Shown here in pieces: positions 1-10,759 of a stretch of 64,000 nucleotides of DNA; within the stretch, counting starts at the first letter, position 1; each line of letters begins with the position of its first letter. The DNA comes from Amycolatopsis sp. 195334CR (lineage in GTDB: Bacteria; Actinomycetota; Actinomycetes; Mycobacteriales; Pseudonocardiaceae). Location: assembly GCF_017309385.1 (NCBI RefSeq), contig NZ_JAFJMJ010000001.1, positions 1,674,001 to 1,738,000 on the forward strand. The letters run 5' to 3'. Made by a program: the position numbers and the translations under genes. The notes below the pieces were generated by a model that was not told the origin of the DNA, searched no databases, and worked only from the letters and a program-made list of their open reading frames with translations.

Positions 1-672
1 GAACAGGCGCTGCTGATCGAACGGCTGGCGGCCAGCCGGTCGGAGGTGGCGCGGCTGTCGCACGAGGCGGGCACCGCCGCCGAGCGCGAACGGCTGGCCA
101 GGGAAATCCACGACACGCTGGCACAGGGGTTCACCAGCATCGTGGCGCTGGTGCAGGCCATCGAGTCCGAATTGGACACCGATCCGGCGGCGGCGCGGCG
201 GCACCTGGAGCTGACCGCGCGGACCGCGCGCGAGAACCTCGACGAGGCGCGGTCGATGGTCGCCGCGCTGACCCCGTCCGCGCTCGCCGCGGGCACGCTG
301 GCCGACGCGGTGCGGCGGCAGGCGGACCGGCTGGCCGACGAAACGGCGCTGACCGTCACCTGCCGGATCGACGACGGCCTGCCGAAACTGCCCACCGCCG
401 CGGAAGTGGTGCTGCTGCGGGCCACGCAGGAGGCACTGCACAACACCCGGCGGCACGCGCACGCCACCACCGTGGCGCTGAGTTTGTCTATTGTGGATGG
501 ACTGGTCCGGTTGAGCGTGTGGGACGACGGCGTCGGCTTCGACCCGGACGCGCCGGCCGCCGGTTACGGCCTGGCCGGGATGCGGGCCAGGGCACAGCAG
601 GTGGGCGGTGAGCTGACCGTCCACTGTGGCGAAAGAGGCGGGACGGAGCTGGTGGTGGAGGTGCCGGGGTGA
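1..672 (+). CDS. Sensor histidine kinase, NarL/DegS type (5' end outside window)
   Basis: This is the C-terminal part of a two-component sensor kinase; the reading frame is open back to base 1, so the start and the sensor region lie outside the window. The visible 223 residues hold a HisKA_3 phospho-acceptor motif (REIHDTLAQGF, with the phosphorylated His) and then a GHKL ATPase domain with an N-box around QEALHNTRRHAHA and the G-box WDDGVGFDP followed by GYGLAGMRARA. This layout is specific to kinases that pair with LuxR/NarL-type regulators, and the next gene is one. The stop overlaps the regulator start (GTGA), so the two are co-transcribed and probably translationally coupled. The signal sensed cannot be read from this fragment. 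Confidence 0.93.
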   Translation, partial: EQALLIERLAASRSEVARLSHEAGTAAERERLAREIHDTLAQGFTSIVALVQAIESELDTDPAAARRHLELTARTARENLDEARSMVAALTPSALAAGTLADAVRRQADRLADETALTVTCRIDDGLPKLPTAAEVVLLRATQEALHNTRRHAHATTVALSLSIVDGLVRLSVWDDGVGFDPDAPAAGYGLAGMRARAQQVGGELTVHCGERGGTELVVEVPG

Positions 673-1295
673 TCCGGATCCTGCTGGTGGACGACCACCC
701 CGTGGTGCGGGAGGGCCTGCGCGGCATGCTCGACACCGAACCGGACCTGACCGTGGTCGGCGAGGCGGGTTCCGGCGACGAGGCGGTGGCGCAGAGCCGG
801 GTCAAGGAACCCGACGTGGTGCTGATGGACCTGCGCATGCCCGGGCTGGACGGGGTCGGCGCGACCCGCCAGATCCTGCGGGCCGATCCGTCGAGGCGGG
901 TTGTCGTGCTGACCACCTACGAGACCGACGCCGACATCCTGCGGGCGGTCGAAGCGGGGGCGGCGGGCTACCTGCTCAAGGACGCGTCGCGCGCCGAGCT
1001 GGCCGGGGCGATCCGGGCCGCCGCCCGGGGCGAGACCGTGCTGGCCCCGTCGGTCGCCGGACGGCTGGTGAAGCAGGTGCGCACCCCCACCGGCCCGCAG
1101 CTTTCGCCGCGGGAGGTGGAGGTGCTGCGCCTGGTGGCCAAGGGCCACACGAACGCCGAGATCGGGCGGGACCTGCACATCAGCGAGGCCACGGTGAAGA
1201 CGCACCTGCTGCGCGTGTTCGGCAAGCTGGACGTCTCCGACCGCACGGCAGCCGTCACGACGGCGATGTCGCTCGGGCTGCTCCCGCCCTGCTGA
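669..1295 (+). CDS. Response regulator, NarL/LuxR family
   Basis: A 208-residue DNA-binding response regulator. The receiver domain (about residues 1-120) has the acidic pair D8-D9, phospho-acceptor D54 in VLMDLRMPG and conserved K104 in YLLKDAS. The C-terminal LuxR-type helix-turn-helix (about 140-205) starts at LSPREVEVLRLVAKG and contains HISEATVKTHL. The GTG start overlaps the stop of the upstream kinase by four bases, so this is the cognate regulator. The gene ends three bases before the end of the convergent serC gene. Target genes are unknown. Confidence 0.95.
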   Translation: MIRILLVDDHPVVREGLRGMLDTEPDLTVVGEAGSGDEAVAQSRVKEPDVVLMDLRMPGLDGVGATRQILRADPSRRVVVLTTYETDADILRAVEAGAAGYLLKDASRAELAGAIRAAARGETVLAPSVAGRLVKQVRTPTGPQLSPREVEVLRLVAKGHTNAEIGRDLHISEATVKTHLLRVFGKLDVSDRTAAVTTAMSLGLLPPC

Positions 1296-1298
1296 AGC

Positions 1299-2438
<1,140 letters not shown>

Positions 2439-3800
2439 TCACCCGATCCGCCAGCCCTTCGGGTCCACCCCGCCGGGTACCGGGACCGCCGGGTCGTACG
2501 GCGTGCGGGTGAACACGAAGGTGGCCAGGTCGAGGTGGGTCACCGCACCTTCGGTGTTCTTGACCACACGCAGCGTCTCGCCGGTGTAGTAGCCGTCGAG
2601 GCCGATCCAGGTGCCGTCCTCCTGCGGCCGGAACCGCGAGGCGCGACCGGATCCGGCCGCCGGGCTCAGGTCCAGCCAGCCGCCGGGCAGCACGCGCAGG
2701 TGGTACGGCGTCGGGCCCCAGTGCCAGAGGCCGGTCAGCGCGAGCAGCTCGGGCGCCACCTCGGACGGCCGCCACTCGGCGGGCAGCCGGGGCTCGTAGT
2801 CGTCGGCGATGGTGAGCAGGTCGACCGCGAGCGACAGGATCGCCACGCCGGAGGTGGTGTTGGTCATCGCCAGCGCGCCGGTCTGGGTGGCCGGGTCGAT
2901 CAGCGTGGTGGCCAGGAAGCCGGGCATCGAACCGGTGTGCCCGGCGAGGCGCCGCCCGTTGTGGCGGAGCACCTGGAAGCCGAGGCCGTACCCGACGGTC
3001 CAGGCGTCACCGTCGTCGACGGCGGCCATCTCCCGCATCTCGGCCACGGTCTCCGGACGCAGCACCTCACCGGTGCGCCCGCCGACGAACGCGGTCCAGG
3101 TGGCCAGGTCGCGCACGGTGGCCCAGAGCTGGCCGGCCGGCGCCATCGCCCCGGCGTCCGGCGAGGGCTCGGGCAGCAGCACGTCGGCGAACGGGTGCAC
3201 GGCGAAGCCCTCGGCGTGCTTGCCCTCCGGGTGCGGGCTGGTCCTGGTCATGCCGAGCGGGTTCAGGATGCCGGTGCGCAGCGCGTCCAGCCAGGTGGTG
3301 CCGCGCAGGCGCGCGATCAGCTCGCCGAGCACGCCGTAGCCGACGTTGGAGTAGTGGAACCGGGCGCCGGGGCGCAGCTTGATCTCGTCGGCGCCCAGGC
3401 TGGCGTCGAGCGCGGCCCAGTCACCGCCTTCGCTGCGCTCCCACCAGGAACCGGGCGATTCGGCGGTGACGCCGCCGGTGTGCGAGAGCAGCTGCGCCAC
3501 GGTCTGCCCGCCGAGCGCGGTGCCCGGCACGTGCTTGTCCAGCGCGTCGGTCAGGTCGAGCTTGCCCTCGTCGCGCAGGCGCAGCACCTCGGCGGCGACG
3601 ATGGACTTGGTGATCGAGCCGAGGCGGTACTGGGTGTCCTCGTCCGGGGCCTCGCCGCCGACCGTGCCGCGCGCACCCGACCAGACGATCTCCCCGTCGC
3701 GGACGACGGCCGCGACCAGTGACGGCGCGCGGTTGGCGGACTGCTCCGTGGCGATGCGGCGCAGCAGGGCGAACTCGGTGGTAGGCAGCATGGCCGTCAT
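2439..3800 (-). CDS. Serine hydrolase, beta-lactamase class C / DD-peptidase-like
   Basis: A 453-residue protein of the beta-lactamase/penicillin-binding (S12) superfamily. The nucleophile motif SxxK is S62-ITK65, and a YSN motif follows in FHYSNVGYG. No signal peptide is visible, which suggests a cytoplasmic esterase or peptidase rather than a secreted beta-lactamase. After the catalytic domain about 100 residues form a beta-rich C-terminal extension. The start chosen is the ATG that overlaps the upstream GT87 stop as ATGA; a second ATG lies three codons further in. A longer frame into the upstream gene exists but is only overlap. The substrate cannot be inferred. Confidence 0.88.
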   Translation of the reverse strand: MTAMLPTTEFALLRRIATEQSANRAPSLVAAVVRDGEIVWSGARGTVGGEAPDEDTQYRLGSITKSIVAAEVLRLRDEGKLDLTDALDKHVPGTALGGQTVAQLLSHTGGVTAESPGSWWERSEGGDWAALDASLGADEIKLRPGARFHYSNVGYGVLGELIARLRGTTWLDALRTGILNPLGMTRTSPHPEGKHAEGFAVHPFADVLLPEPSPDAGAMAPAGQLWATVRDLATWTAFVGGRTGEVLRPETVAEMREMAAVDDGDAWTVGYGLGFQVLRHNGRRLAGHTGSMPGFLATTLIDPATQTGALAMTNTTSGVAILSLAVDLLTIADDYEPRLPAEWRPSEVAPELLALTGLWHWGPTPYHLRVLPGGWLDLSPAAGSGRASRFRPQEDGTWIGLDGYYTGETLRVVKNTEGAVTHLDLATFVFTRTPYDPAVPVPGGVDPKGWRIG

Positions 3801-4978
3801 TCTGCCCGTGCGGTCCGACAACTTCGAGCGACCCACGCGAGCGCGCCCAGCAGGAGCGCGCCGAGCAGCACGTAGCTCTCGCGGAGCGGCCACACGTCCC
3901 GGTTGTTCCACAGTGGACTGTCCACGAACACGTACACGGACAGCGCGGCGAGCGCCAGCAGTACCACCTGCCGCACCCGGTCGCGGTCACGCCAGGCCAG
4001 CACCACCAGCAGCCCGACCACCGGACCGCTCCACACCCAGTGGTGGGTCCAGGAGACCGGCGACATCAGCAGGGCGCCCAGCGCGCAGGCGAGCATCGCG
4101 AGCACGCGGTTCCCGGCCACCAGGGCCCGGCGCACCACCAGTGCGGTCACCGCCAGCACGACCACCACGGCGATCTGCCAGACCAGGCTCTGCACCCCGG
4201 GTTCCCAGCCGAAGCGGGCGATCATCCCGCGCAGCGACTGGTTGCCGATGTACCCGGGATCGCCGATCCGCTCCCCGGCGAAGACCAGCTCGGTCCAGTA
4301 GTGCACCGAGGCCGACGGGGAGAGCAGCCAGGCGGCGGCCACACAGCCCGCGAACGCCGCCACCGCCCGGCCCGCCGCCTTGAAGTCCTTCTCCAGCAGC
4401 AGGACCAGGACGAAGGCGGCCGGGGTCAGCTTGACCGCGGCGGCGATGCCGAGCAGCACCCCGCGACCGCGGCGGACGGCCAGCAGGTCCACCGCGACCA
4501 TCAGCATCAGCACCAGGTTGATCTGGCCGAAACCGAGCGTGGCGCGGACCGGCTCGCTGAGCAGCGCGACCGTCTGCACGGCCAGCACCGCGGCCCCGGC
4601 GGCGAGCAGCCGAGGCTGGTAGGGGGCCAGGCTCAGGGCGAGCACGGCACCGAGCGCGAGCACGCCGACCACGGTGATCGCCACCAGCACCAGGCCGTGC
4701 GGCAGCACCACCAGCGGCGCGAAGGCGATCGCGGCGAACGGCGGGTAGGTGAACGGGAGCCAGGTCCCGTTGCGCGTCGGCGGGAGCGGGCCGTACGGGT
4801 CACCGCTGGTGAAGAAGGCCTCCGCGCCGTTGCGGTAGACGTCCAGGTCGAGCCCGTCGAGCCGCTTCCACACCAGCACCACGGCCAGCAGCACCAGTTC
4901 GACGGCCACCAGCGCGACCAGCGTGCGGCGGCCGGTGCTGCCGGATTCGATGCTGCGCGTCACCCGGCCATCCAACAC
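3797..4978 (-). CDS. GT87-family mannosyltransferase (DUF2029), membrane
   Basis: A 393-residue polytopic membrane protein resembling the GT87 polyprenol-phosphate-mannose-dependent alpha-mannosyltransferases that build PIM, lipomannan and arabinan-like envelope glycans. A first transmembrane helix (LVALVAVELVLLAVVLV) is followed by the DVYRNG segment carrying the early acidic residue typical of GT-C enzymes, and then by about nine more hydrophobic helices. The GTG start has AGGGG five bases upstream. It ends in an ATGA overlap with the serine hydrolase, so the two form a small operon. The acceptor is unknown. Confidence 0.85.
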   Translation of the reverse strand: MLDGRVTRSIESGSTGRRTLVALVAVELVLLAVVLVWKRLDGLDLDVYRNGAEAFFTSGDPYGPLPPTRNGTWLPFTYPPFAAIAFAPLVVLPHGLVLVAITVVGVLALGAVLALSLAPYQPRLLAAGAAVLAVQTVALLSEPVRATLGFGQINLVLMLMVAVDLLAVRRGRGVLLGIAAAVKLTPAAFVLVLLLEKDFKAAGRAVAAFAGCVAAAWLLSPSASVHYWTELVFAGERIGDPGYIGNQSLRGMIARFGWEPGVQSLVWQIAVVVVLAVTALVVRRALVAGNRVLAMLACALGALLMSPVSWTHHWVWSGPVVGLLVVLAWRDRDRVRQVVLLALAALSVYVFVDSPLWNNRDVWPLRESYVLLGALLLGALAWVARSCRTARAE

Positions 4979-5005
4979 GACGCCCCTCGGCCGGCCCGCG
5001 CCGAT

Positions 5006-5062
5006 GTGCAGTGAATGTGGCTTTCACTGCGGAATTCGCAGTGAAAGCCACATTCACTGCAC
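5006..5062. repeat. Palindromic repeat, class I, copy 1
   Basis: A near-perfect 57-bp palindrome with 25-base arms around a 7-base centre. The shared arm core is GTGAATGTGGCTTTCAC and its complement. It lies between two genes of the same strand and ends directly before the stop codon of the ABC permease. Three more class I copies occur at 11879, 22716 and 59622, plus one class II copy at 32987. No run of T follows, so it is not a standard intrinsic terminator. Confidence 0.95.
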
Positions 5063-6259
5063 TCAGGCGAGCGCTTGGGTGGGGGGTAGGCGGGCGGCCC
5101 GCATGGCCGGGTAGGCACCCGCCACCGCGCCGACCACGGCGGCCACCCCGACCCCGCCCAGCAACGCCGGGACCGGCAGCACCGCGGGCCAGTCCTGGCT
5201 CAGCGAGTACCCGGCCGTGGCCAGCACCCCGAGCAGCACCCCGCAGGCACCACCGAGCCCGGACAACAGCATCGACTCGGTGAGGAACTGCCCCCGCACC
5301 TGCCCGCGCGTGGCCCCGAGCGCCCGCCGCAGGCCGATCTCCCGGCGGCGTTCGAGCACCGAGATCACCATCGTGTTGGCCACCCCGACCCCGCCGACCA
5401 GCAGTGCGACCCCGCCGAGCCCGAGGAACAGCGCGCTGTAGGTGTTCTCGGTGAGCCGCTGCGCCTCGATCGCGTCGGACGGCCTGCTCACCTTGACCTC
5501 CTCCGGGTGCGCCGGGTTCAGCGTCGCCGCCAGCACCTGCCGCACACTGTCCAAACGCGACTCCTCGGCCCGGACGTAGACCGTGCTGGGGTGCCCGTCG
5601 AACCCGAGGTGGCGCTGCGCGGCGGGCCAGCCGACCAGTGCCGCGCGCTCGATCTCGGTGGCCAGCGGCATCGGGTCGAGGATGCCGACCACGGTGAACC
5701 ACTTGTCGCCGATCCACACCTGTGGCCGGTGCTGCGCGTCCACCCGGTCGATGCCGAGCCTCGTGGCCGCGACCGAACCGAGCACCACGACCGGGTACTC
5801 GGCGTTGGCCGCGCCCAGGAACTCCCCCGCCTTCAGGCTGCCCTCCAGCAGGCCCAGCAGGTCCGGGTTCGCCGCCAGCACGGACAACCCGGAGGTCTCC
5901 GACTCGGGCACCTTGTCCGTGCGGCGCACCGTTTCCCCGGTGTTGCCGGTGGCCGCGGCGCCGTCCACCGGCCCGATCCGCTGGGCCATCGGCACCGCGG
6001 TGTCGGGCAGCACGGCGTCCTCGCCGAACAGGGTCTGCCCCGGTTCCGCGCGCAGCAGGTTGGTGCCGAGCGCGGCCAGCTGGTCCTGCAACGCCTTGGC
6101 GCTGGACTCCGGGATCGCCAGCACCGAGACCATCGCGGCGATGCCGATCGCGATGCCCAGCGCGGAGAGCACCGCGCGCAACGGCCGCGTGCGCATCCCG
6201 TGCGAGCCGAGCGAGAGCAGGTCCACCGGGCCGAGCCGGGCGGGTGACGGCGGCTTCAC
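5063..6259 (-). CDS. ABC transporter permease, MacB/FtsX type
   Basis: A 398-residue permease with the MacB layout: one N-terminal transmembrane helix (about residues 25-45, [20 protein letters not shown]), a large extracytoplasmic domain (about 50-260), and a C-terminal FtsX domain with three helices that contains [17 protein letters not shown], the usual coupling segment. Its ATG overlaps the ATPase stop as ATGA. With the ATPase, adaptor and lipoprotein it would form a tripartite exporter working at the cell surface rather than across an outer membrane. Likely cargo is an antimicrobial peptide or lipid, but nothing in the sequence identifies it. Confidence 0.92.
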   Translation of the reverse strand: MKPPSPARLGPVDLLSLGSHGMRTRPLRAVLSALGIAIGIAAMVSVLAIPESSAKALQDQLAALGTNLLRAEPGQTLFGEDAVLPDTAVPMAQRIGPVDGAAATGNTGETVRRTDKVPESETSGLSVLAANPDLLGLLEGSLKAGEFLGAANAEYPVVVLGSVAATRLGIDRVDAQHRPQVWIGDKWFTVVGILDPMPLATEIERAALVGWPAAQRHLGFDGHPSTVYVRAEESRLDSVRQVLAATLNPAHPEEVKVSRPSDAIEAQRLTENTYSALFLGLGGVALLVGGVGVANTMVISVLERRREIGLRRALGATRGQVRGQFLTESMLLSGLGGACGVLLGVLATAGYSLSQDWPAVLPVPALLGGVGVAAVVGAVAGAYPAMRAARLPPTQALA

Positions 6260-6948
6260 CGCGCTGCTCCGATCGGGGTCCCGGTGTCCAGCCGGATCGT
6301 GCCGTCGAGCACGTCGATCCGGCGTGGTGCCCCGGCCGCGATGTCGCGGTCGTGCGTGATCAGCACGACCGTGGTGCCGTCACCGCTCAGTTCGGCGAGC
6401 AACCGCAGCACGGACGCGCCGTTCTCGGTGTCCAGGTTCCCGGTCGGCTCGTCGGCGAGCAGGATCATCGGGCGGTTGACCACCGCCCTGGCGATCGCCA
6501 CGCGCTGCCGTTCCCCACCGGACAACTCGCTCGGCAGGTGCCCGGCGCGGTGCGCGAGGTGGACGCGGTCGAGCGCGGCCATCGCCCGCTCCCGGCGCTG
6601 CCGCCTCGGCACGCCCGCGTACAGCAGGCCGGTGGCCACGTTGTCCACCGCGGACACCCCGTCGTTGAGGAAGAACTGCTGGAAGACGAAGCCGATCCAG
6701 GCCGAGCGCAACGCGGAGAGCTGCCGGTCCGACAGCTCGGCCACGTCCAGCCCGCCCACCTCGACGCGGCCGCTGGTCGGCCGGTCCAGCGTGCCCATCA
6801 ACTGCAGCAGGGTGGACTTGCCGGACCCGGACGGCCCGGCGATGGCCACCATCTCTCCGTCCTCAATGGACAGCGAGACCTCGCGGAGCGCCCGCACCCC
6901 ACCGGGATAGGTGCGCCCGGCGCCGTGCACGGCGAGCACCGGGCTCAT
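6256..6948 (-). CDS. ABC transporter ATP-binding protein, MacB/LolD type
   Basis: A 230-residue nucleotide-binding subunit. Walker A is GPSGSGKST, the signature is [14 protein letters not shown] and Walker B is [13 protein letters not shown], with the H-loop in [12 protein letters not shown]. The frame continues far upstream, but that part is antisense-like noise; the ATG at 6948 overlaps the adaptor stop as ATGA and starts exactly at the family N-terminus. It energises the permease encoded next. Confidence 0.95.
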   Translation of the reverse strand: MSPVLAVHGAGRTYPGGVRALREVSLSIEDGEMVAIAGPSGSGKSTLLQLMGTLDRPTSGRVEVGGLDVAELSDRQLSALRSAWIGFVFQQFFLNDGVSAVDNVATGLLYAGVPRRQRRERAMAALDRVHLAHRAGHLPSELSGGERQRVAIARAVVNRPMILLADEPTGNLDTENGASVLRLLAELSGDGTTVVLITHDRDIAAGAPRRIDVLDGTIRLDTGTPIGAAR

Positions 6949-8042
6949 GAGGTGGTCACCACCTTGGCGCCTTCGGCCAGCCCGTTCCCGGTGACCTCCA
7001 CCCGGCCGCCGGCGAACAACCCGGGATCGACCGCCACCAGCCGCCGTTGCGCGCCCTCGACGACCTCCACCGCGTAACCGCCCTCGGCGAGCGCGAGCAG
7101 TGCCCCGACCGGCACGGTCAGCACGCCCTCTCGCTGGCCGGTGGTCACCACCACCTCGACCGGCGCCGAGTCGAAGCCCGCGGTGGCCGGATCGTCCGGC
7201 TTCACCGTGACGGCGACCTTCGGCTTGTCCTGCCCGCCGGGGCCGTTCTCCTCGCCGGAATCGGACTCGACCTCGGTGCCGACCGCCGAGACGGTGCCCT
7301 TGACCTGCTTGCCACCGGCGATCGACAGGTCCACCTTGTCGCCGACCTTGAGCAGCCCCTGCTTGGCCACCTCCACCTCCACGGTGACCACGCGCTCGGT
7401 GCCGGTCCCCTTGAGCAGCGGGCCGGTGCCCTCGCCGCCGAGCTTCGCGCTCACCGTGCCGACCCGCAGCGAACCGGTGTCCACCACCACGTCGGCGGGC
7501 GTGAGCGTGCCGGTTTCCTCCAGCTTCAACGACTTCTGCCACTTGCGGACGGCGGTGGCGGTGGCCGCGGTGAACTTCTCGTCCGGTTTGCCGAAGCCGC
7601 CGAACCCCAGGTCACGCAGGTTCTCTTCGAGCACCTTCACGTCCGGGCCGTTGCCCACGCCCTCGGCCAGGTCCCGGTAGAACGGGATCGAGCCGGCGAA
7701 CAGCGGCACCGGCTTGTCGTCCACCTTGTACACCGGCTCACCCCGGTCGACCACGTCACCGGCGTTGGGCAGCCAGGTGATCGTGCCCGGTTTGCGCCCG
7801 GCGATCTCGCGTTCGGCGCCGTAGCCGAGCGTGCCGTCCATGGTCTCCTGTTCGGCGAGATCGGTCCTGGTCACCTCGGCCGTTTCCACCGGCGCCGCGG
7901 CGGGCGGGCCTTCGCCGGCCGATCCGGCGGCGACCCTGGCCACCACCACGGTCGCGCCGGTGCCGAGCACCGCCACCCCGGCCAGCGCCGCCAGCAGCCA
8001 CCGCGTGCGCCGGGAGCGGCGCACCTGTTCGATCTCGCTCAT
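6945..8042 (-). CDS. Membrane-fusion/adaptor protein with peptidoglycan-binding domain
   Basis: A 365-residue HlyD/MacA-like adaptor. It has an N-terminal membrane anchor ([20 protein letters not shown], about residues 15-34), a lipoyl-like segment ending in [19 protein letters not shown], a peptidoglycan_binding_1 module at about 120-185 ([18 protein letters not shown] and AVRKWQKSL), and a C-terminal beta-barrel. The peptidoglycan-binding insert is typical of Gram-positive adaptors and would anchor the exporter in the wall. Stop and start codons overlap with both neighbours, giving a tight four-gene operon. Confidence 0.9.
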   Translation of the reverse strand: MSEIEQVRRSRRTRWLLAALAGVAVLGTGATVVVARVAAGSAGEGPPAAAPVETAEVTRTDLAEQETMDGTLGYGAEREIAGRKPGTITWLPNAGDVVDRGEPVYKVDDKPVPLFAGSIPFYRDLAEGVGNGPDVKVLEENLRDLGFGGFGKPDEKFTAATATAVRKWQKSLKLEETGTLTPADVVVDTGSLRVGTVSAKLGGEGTGPLLKGTGTERVVTVEVEVAKQGLLKVGDKVDLSIAGGKQVKGTVSAVGTEVESDSGEENGPGGQDKPKVAVTVKPDDPATAGFDSAPVEVVVTTGQREGVLTVPVGALLALAEGGYAVEVVEGAQRRLVAVDPGLFAGGRVEVTGNGLAEGAKVVTTS

Positions 8043-8575
8043 CCGGCAGGCACCGCGCGCATCGCGGGCATCCCGTCACCGGCACACGCTTCCATGGCCT
8101 TCTGCATCTTGGGGTCCTGCGGATCGAGGCTCGGCAGGGCCATGCCGGGGTTCTGCGGGTCCGGGTCCGGCACGTCGATGCCGTTGTCCCGGAAGCACTG
8201 CGCCATCTTGCGCATCTTGTCCAGCTCTTCGGGCGTCGGCGGCTGGGGCACGCCGCCGTTGGGCAGCAGGTGGCGGCAGGCTTCGTTCGCCTTCTCCGCC
8301 TTCGCCATCTCCTCCGGCCCGCCCGCCGCCTCGATCATGATCTTGCCGTCGACCGGGTCCGGCATGTCGACGCCGTTCTCCCGCATGCAGCGGGCGAAGG
8401 CGAGCTGCTCGTCCTGGGTGAACTCGTCGTCGGCCGCCGCCTCGGGGGCCTGGCTGTTCTGCCCGTTCGAACCGTTGAGGCTGGCCACCCCGTCACCACC
8501 GGGGTCGTCCCCACCCCCGCAGGCGGTCAGCGAGAACGCCGCCGCCACGAGCACCAGCCCGTACCTGAACCTCAT
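8039..8575 (-). CDS. Secreted lipoprotein with duplicated Cys motif, first gene of export operon
   Basis: A 178-residue lipoprotein: signal peptide with lipobox LTAC at C19, then a Gly/Asp-rich linker. The mature part has two similar modules: FARCMRENGVDMPDP with a later NEACRH, and MAQCFRDNGIDVPDP with a later MEACAG. Each module thus carries a Cys pair, suggesting two disulfide-closed units or metal sites. An AAGGAG ribosome site precedes the ATG. It is the first gene of the exporter operon and could be a substrate-binding or sensing subunit. I know proteins of this type next to MacAB-like operons in actinomycetes but not their function. Confidence 0.85.
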   Translation of the reverse strand: MRFRYGLVLVAAAFSLTACGGGDDPGGDGVASLNGSNGQNSQAPEAAADDEFTQDEQLAFARCMRENGVDMPDPVDGKIMIEAAGGPEEMAKAEKANEACRHLLPNGGVPQPPTPEELDKMRKMAQCFRDNGIDVPDPDPQNPGMALPSLDPQDPKMQKAMEACAGDGMPAMRAVPAG

Positions 8576-8744
8576 GCCTTCTCCTTCCGGGTGCTGGGGC
8601 GGGGCCGCCCCCGACGAACGACCCCGCCCGGTGGCCGAAGTTCTACGGATCCGGTGATCTGCACCCGTTAAGCGAAGTCGTTTATCTCCCCCTTATCCCC
8701 ACTTGAAGGAAACTGTGCGTCCGAGTGGAAGAGGGAGGCCCTGG

Positions 8745-9401
8745 GTGCGGGTGCTCGTCGTCGAGGACGAACGGCTGCTGGCGGACACCGTCGCCGAAGG
8801 ACTGCGCAGGCTGTCCATGGCGGTGGACGTCTGCTACGACGGCGGACAGGCGCTGGAGCGGATCGGTGTGCACGACTACGACGTGGTGGTGCTCGACCGG
8901 GACCTCCCGGTGGTGCACGGCGACGAGGTGTGCCGCGCGGTGCTGGGCAGCGGCGGGGTGGCGCGGGTGCTGATGCTGACCGCGGCGGCCGAGGTGGAGG
9001 ACCGGGTCACCGGGCTCGGCCTCGGTGCCGACGACTACCTGACCAAGCCGTTCGCCTTCGCCGAACTGGTCGCCCGCGTGCAGGCGCTGTCGCGGCGGGC
9101 CCGGCCGGCGCTGCCCCCGGTGCTCGAAGCCGGTGGCGTGGTGCTGGACCTGCCCCGCCACCAGGCCGCCAGGGACGGGCGGTTCCTGCCGTTGTCACCG
9201 AAGGAGTTCGCCGTGCTCGAAGTGCTCATGCGGGCCGAGGGCGCCGTCGTCAGCGCCGAGGAACTGCTGGAGAAGGCGTGGGACGAGCACGCCGACCCGT
9301 TCACCAACGCGGTGCGGGTCGCGGTGATGACCCTGCGGCGCAAGCTCGGCGCGCCGGGGCTGATCGAGACGGTGCCCGGCGCCGGCTACCGGTTCGGCTG
9401 A
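8745..9401 (+). CDS. Response regulator, OmpR/PhoB family
   Basis: A 218-residue response regulator. The receiver domain begins VRVLVVEDERLLADT; the phospho-acceptor Asp is in YDVVVLDRDLPVVHG and the conserved Lys in DDYLTKPFAFAEL. A winged-helix output domain follows (PLSPKEFAVLEVLM to RRKLGAPGLIETVPGAGYRF). The start is the GTG at 8745, with GGGAGG just upstream; a longer frame from TTG at 8703 has no support. It is divergent from the exporter operon with 169 bases between, so that operon is its likely target. Confidence 0.93.
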   Translation: MRVLVVEDERLLADTVAEGLRRLSMAVDVCYDGGQALERIGVHDYDVVVLDRDLPVVHGDEVCRAVLGSGGVARVLMLTAAAEVEDRVTGLGLGADDYLTKPFAFAELVARVQALSRRARPALPPVLEAGGVVLDLPRHQAARDGRFLPLSPKEFAVLEVLMRAEGAVVSAEELLEKAWDEHADPFTNAVRVAVMTLRRKLGAPGLIETVPGAGYRFG

Positions 9402-10552
9402 TGACCGGGCTGCGCCTGTCCGTCCGGACCAAGCTGACCGCGCTCTACGGCGGGTTGTTCCTGCTCACCGGGGTCGCCCTGCTGCTGATCAACTACCTGC
9501 TGGTCAGCACCACGCTGCCGGCCACGCAACCGTTCGCCACCGCGGCCGTGGCCGCCCGAGGGCCCGCCGTCCCGTCCGACACGCAGGTGTACCCCACCAC
9601 GCCGACGATCGAGGTGGTCAGCACCTCGCTCGACGAGTACCGCGATTCGACCCTGGCCACCCTGCTGCTGCAGTCGGGCATCGCGCTGGTGATCGCCGCC
9701 GCGCTGGCCGTGCTGCTGGGCTGGCTGACCGCGAGCCGGGTGCTGCGCCCGGTGCACGAGGTCACCTCGGCCGCGCGCAAGCTCGGCGCGGAGAACCTGG
9801 ACCGGCGGATCAACCTGGACGGCCCGTCCGACGAGCTGAAGGACCTGGCCGACACCTTCGACCAGATGCTCGACCGGCTGGCCGGCTCGTTCGACAGCCA
9901 GCGGCGGTTCGTCGCCAACGCCTCGCACGAGCTGCGCACCCCGCTGGCCGTGCAGCGCACGCTGATCGAGGTGGCGCTGGCCGATCCGGACGTCACCCCG
10001 CAGGTGCGGCGGCTCGGCGAGCACCTGCTGCACACCAACGAGCGCAGCGAGCGGATGATCGAGGGCCTGCTCACGCTGGCCCGCAGCGATCGCGGGCTGC
10101 CGAGCCGGGTGCCGGTGCAGCTGGCCGAGGTCGCGTCGAACGTGGTGCGCGCGCTGGCCCCGCTGGCCGCCGAGCACGAGGTGGAGGTCACCACCGAACT
10201 GGCCGAGCGGACCGTGGCCGGTGATCCGGTGCTGCTCGAACGCCTCGCCACGAACCTGGTGGAGAACGCCATCCGGTACAACCGGCCCGGCGGCACGGTG
10301 CACGTGCGCGTCGGCCGCAACCCGGCGCTGACCGTGCAGAACACCGGCCCGGTGATCCGCGCCGACGCCATTCCCGCGTTGTTCGAACCGTTCCGGCGGC
10401 TTGACCACGAACGCACCAGCGGCGCGAAGGGCGCCGGGCTCGGCCTGTCCATCGTCCGGTCCGTGGCCCAGGCGCACGACGGCAGCGTCTACGCCCAGCC
10501 CGCCGAGTCCGGTGGCCTGGTCACCGGGGTTTGGTTACCGGAATCGAGATGA
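9401..10552 (+). CDS. Sensor histidine kinase, OmpR-partner type
   Basis: A 383-residue kinase whose ATG overlaps the regulator stop by one base (TGATG). It has two transmembrane helices (about residues 15-35 and 88-108) flanking a short 50-residue extracytoplasmic loop, a HAMP domain, the phospho-acceptor motif FVANASHELRTPL, N-box LVENAIRYN, and the G2 box GAGLGLSIVRSV. The short loop suggests membrane-proximal sensing, as in cell-envelope stress kinases that control exporters. A much longer frame upstream is a shadow of the regulator gene. Confidence 0.93.
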   Translation: MTGLRLSVRTKLTALYGGLFLLTGVALLLINYLLVSTTLPATQPFATAAVAARGPAVPSDTQVYPTTPTIEVVSTSLDEYRDSTLATLLLQSGIALVIAAALAVLLGWLTASRVLRPVHEVTSAARKLGAENLDRRINLDGPSDELKDLADTFDQMLDRLAGSFDSQRRFVANASHELRTPLAVQRTLIEVALADPDVTPQVRRLGEHLLHTNERSERMIEGLLTLARSDRGLPSRVPVQLAEVASNVVRALAPLAAEHEVEVTTELAERTVAGDPVLLERLATNLVENAIRYNRPGGTVHVRVGRNPALTVQNTGPVIRADAIPALFEPFRRLDHERTSGAKGAGLGLSIVRSVAQAHDGSVYAQPAESGGLVTGVWLPESR

Positions 10553-10635
10553 TCGGTCACTCCGCGTGTCGGCTCGGTTCCGGGCGGACCATCGGGCAAG
10601 ATCATCGAAAGAAGTGAACAGAGTCGGTCATGCAT

Positions 10636-10702
10636 CGGCGCGCCTACCGCGTCAAGCCGACGCGCCGAAGTAGCCTGGACACCCACACGAGTGTTCCTCG
10701 TG
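10636..10702 (+). promoter_or_regulatory. Putative sepH promoter and leader hairpins
   Basis: Upstream of sepH lie an inverted repeat (CGGCGCG at 10636 and CGCGCCG ending at 10668), a TAGCCT hexamer at about 10671-10676 that fits a -10 element, and a small stem (CACGAG and CTCGTG, about 10686-10702) in the expected leader. The first repeat could end transcription from the kinase gene. This is assigned by pattern only. Confidence 0.4.
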
Positions 10703-10759
10703 CGGAACGGGTTCGGCCGTGGGATTGACGGAGTGGAGAGCAGCGGGGAGGCGAGGAAG

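Noticed and set aside
5006..5062. Palindromic repeats as ordinary intrinsic terminators
   Set aside because: No T-run follows any copy, and the primary sequence is conserved far more than a terminator needs.
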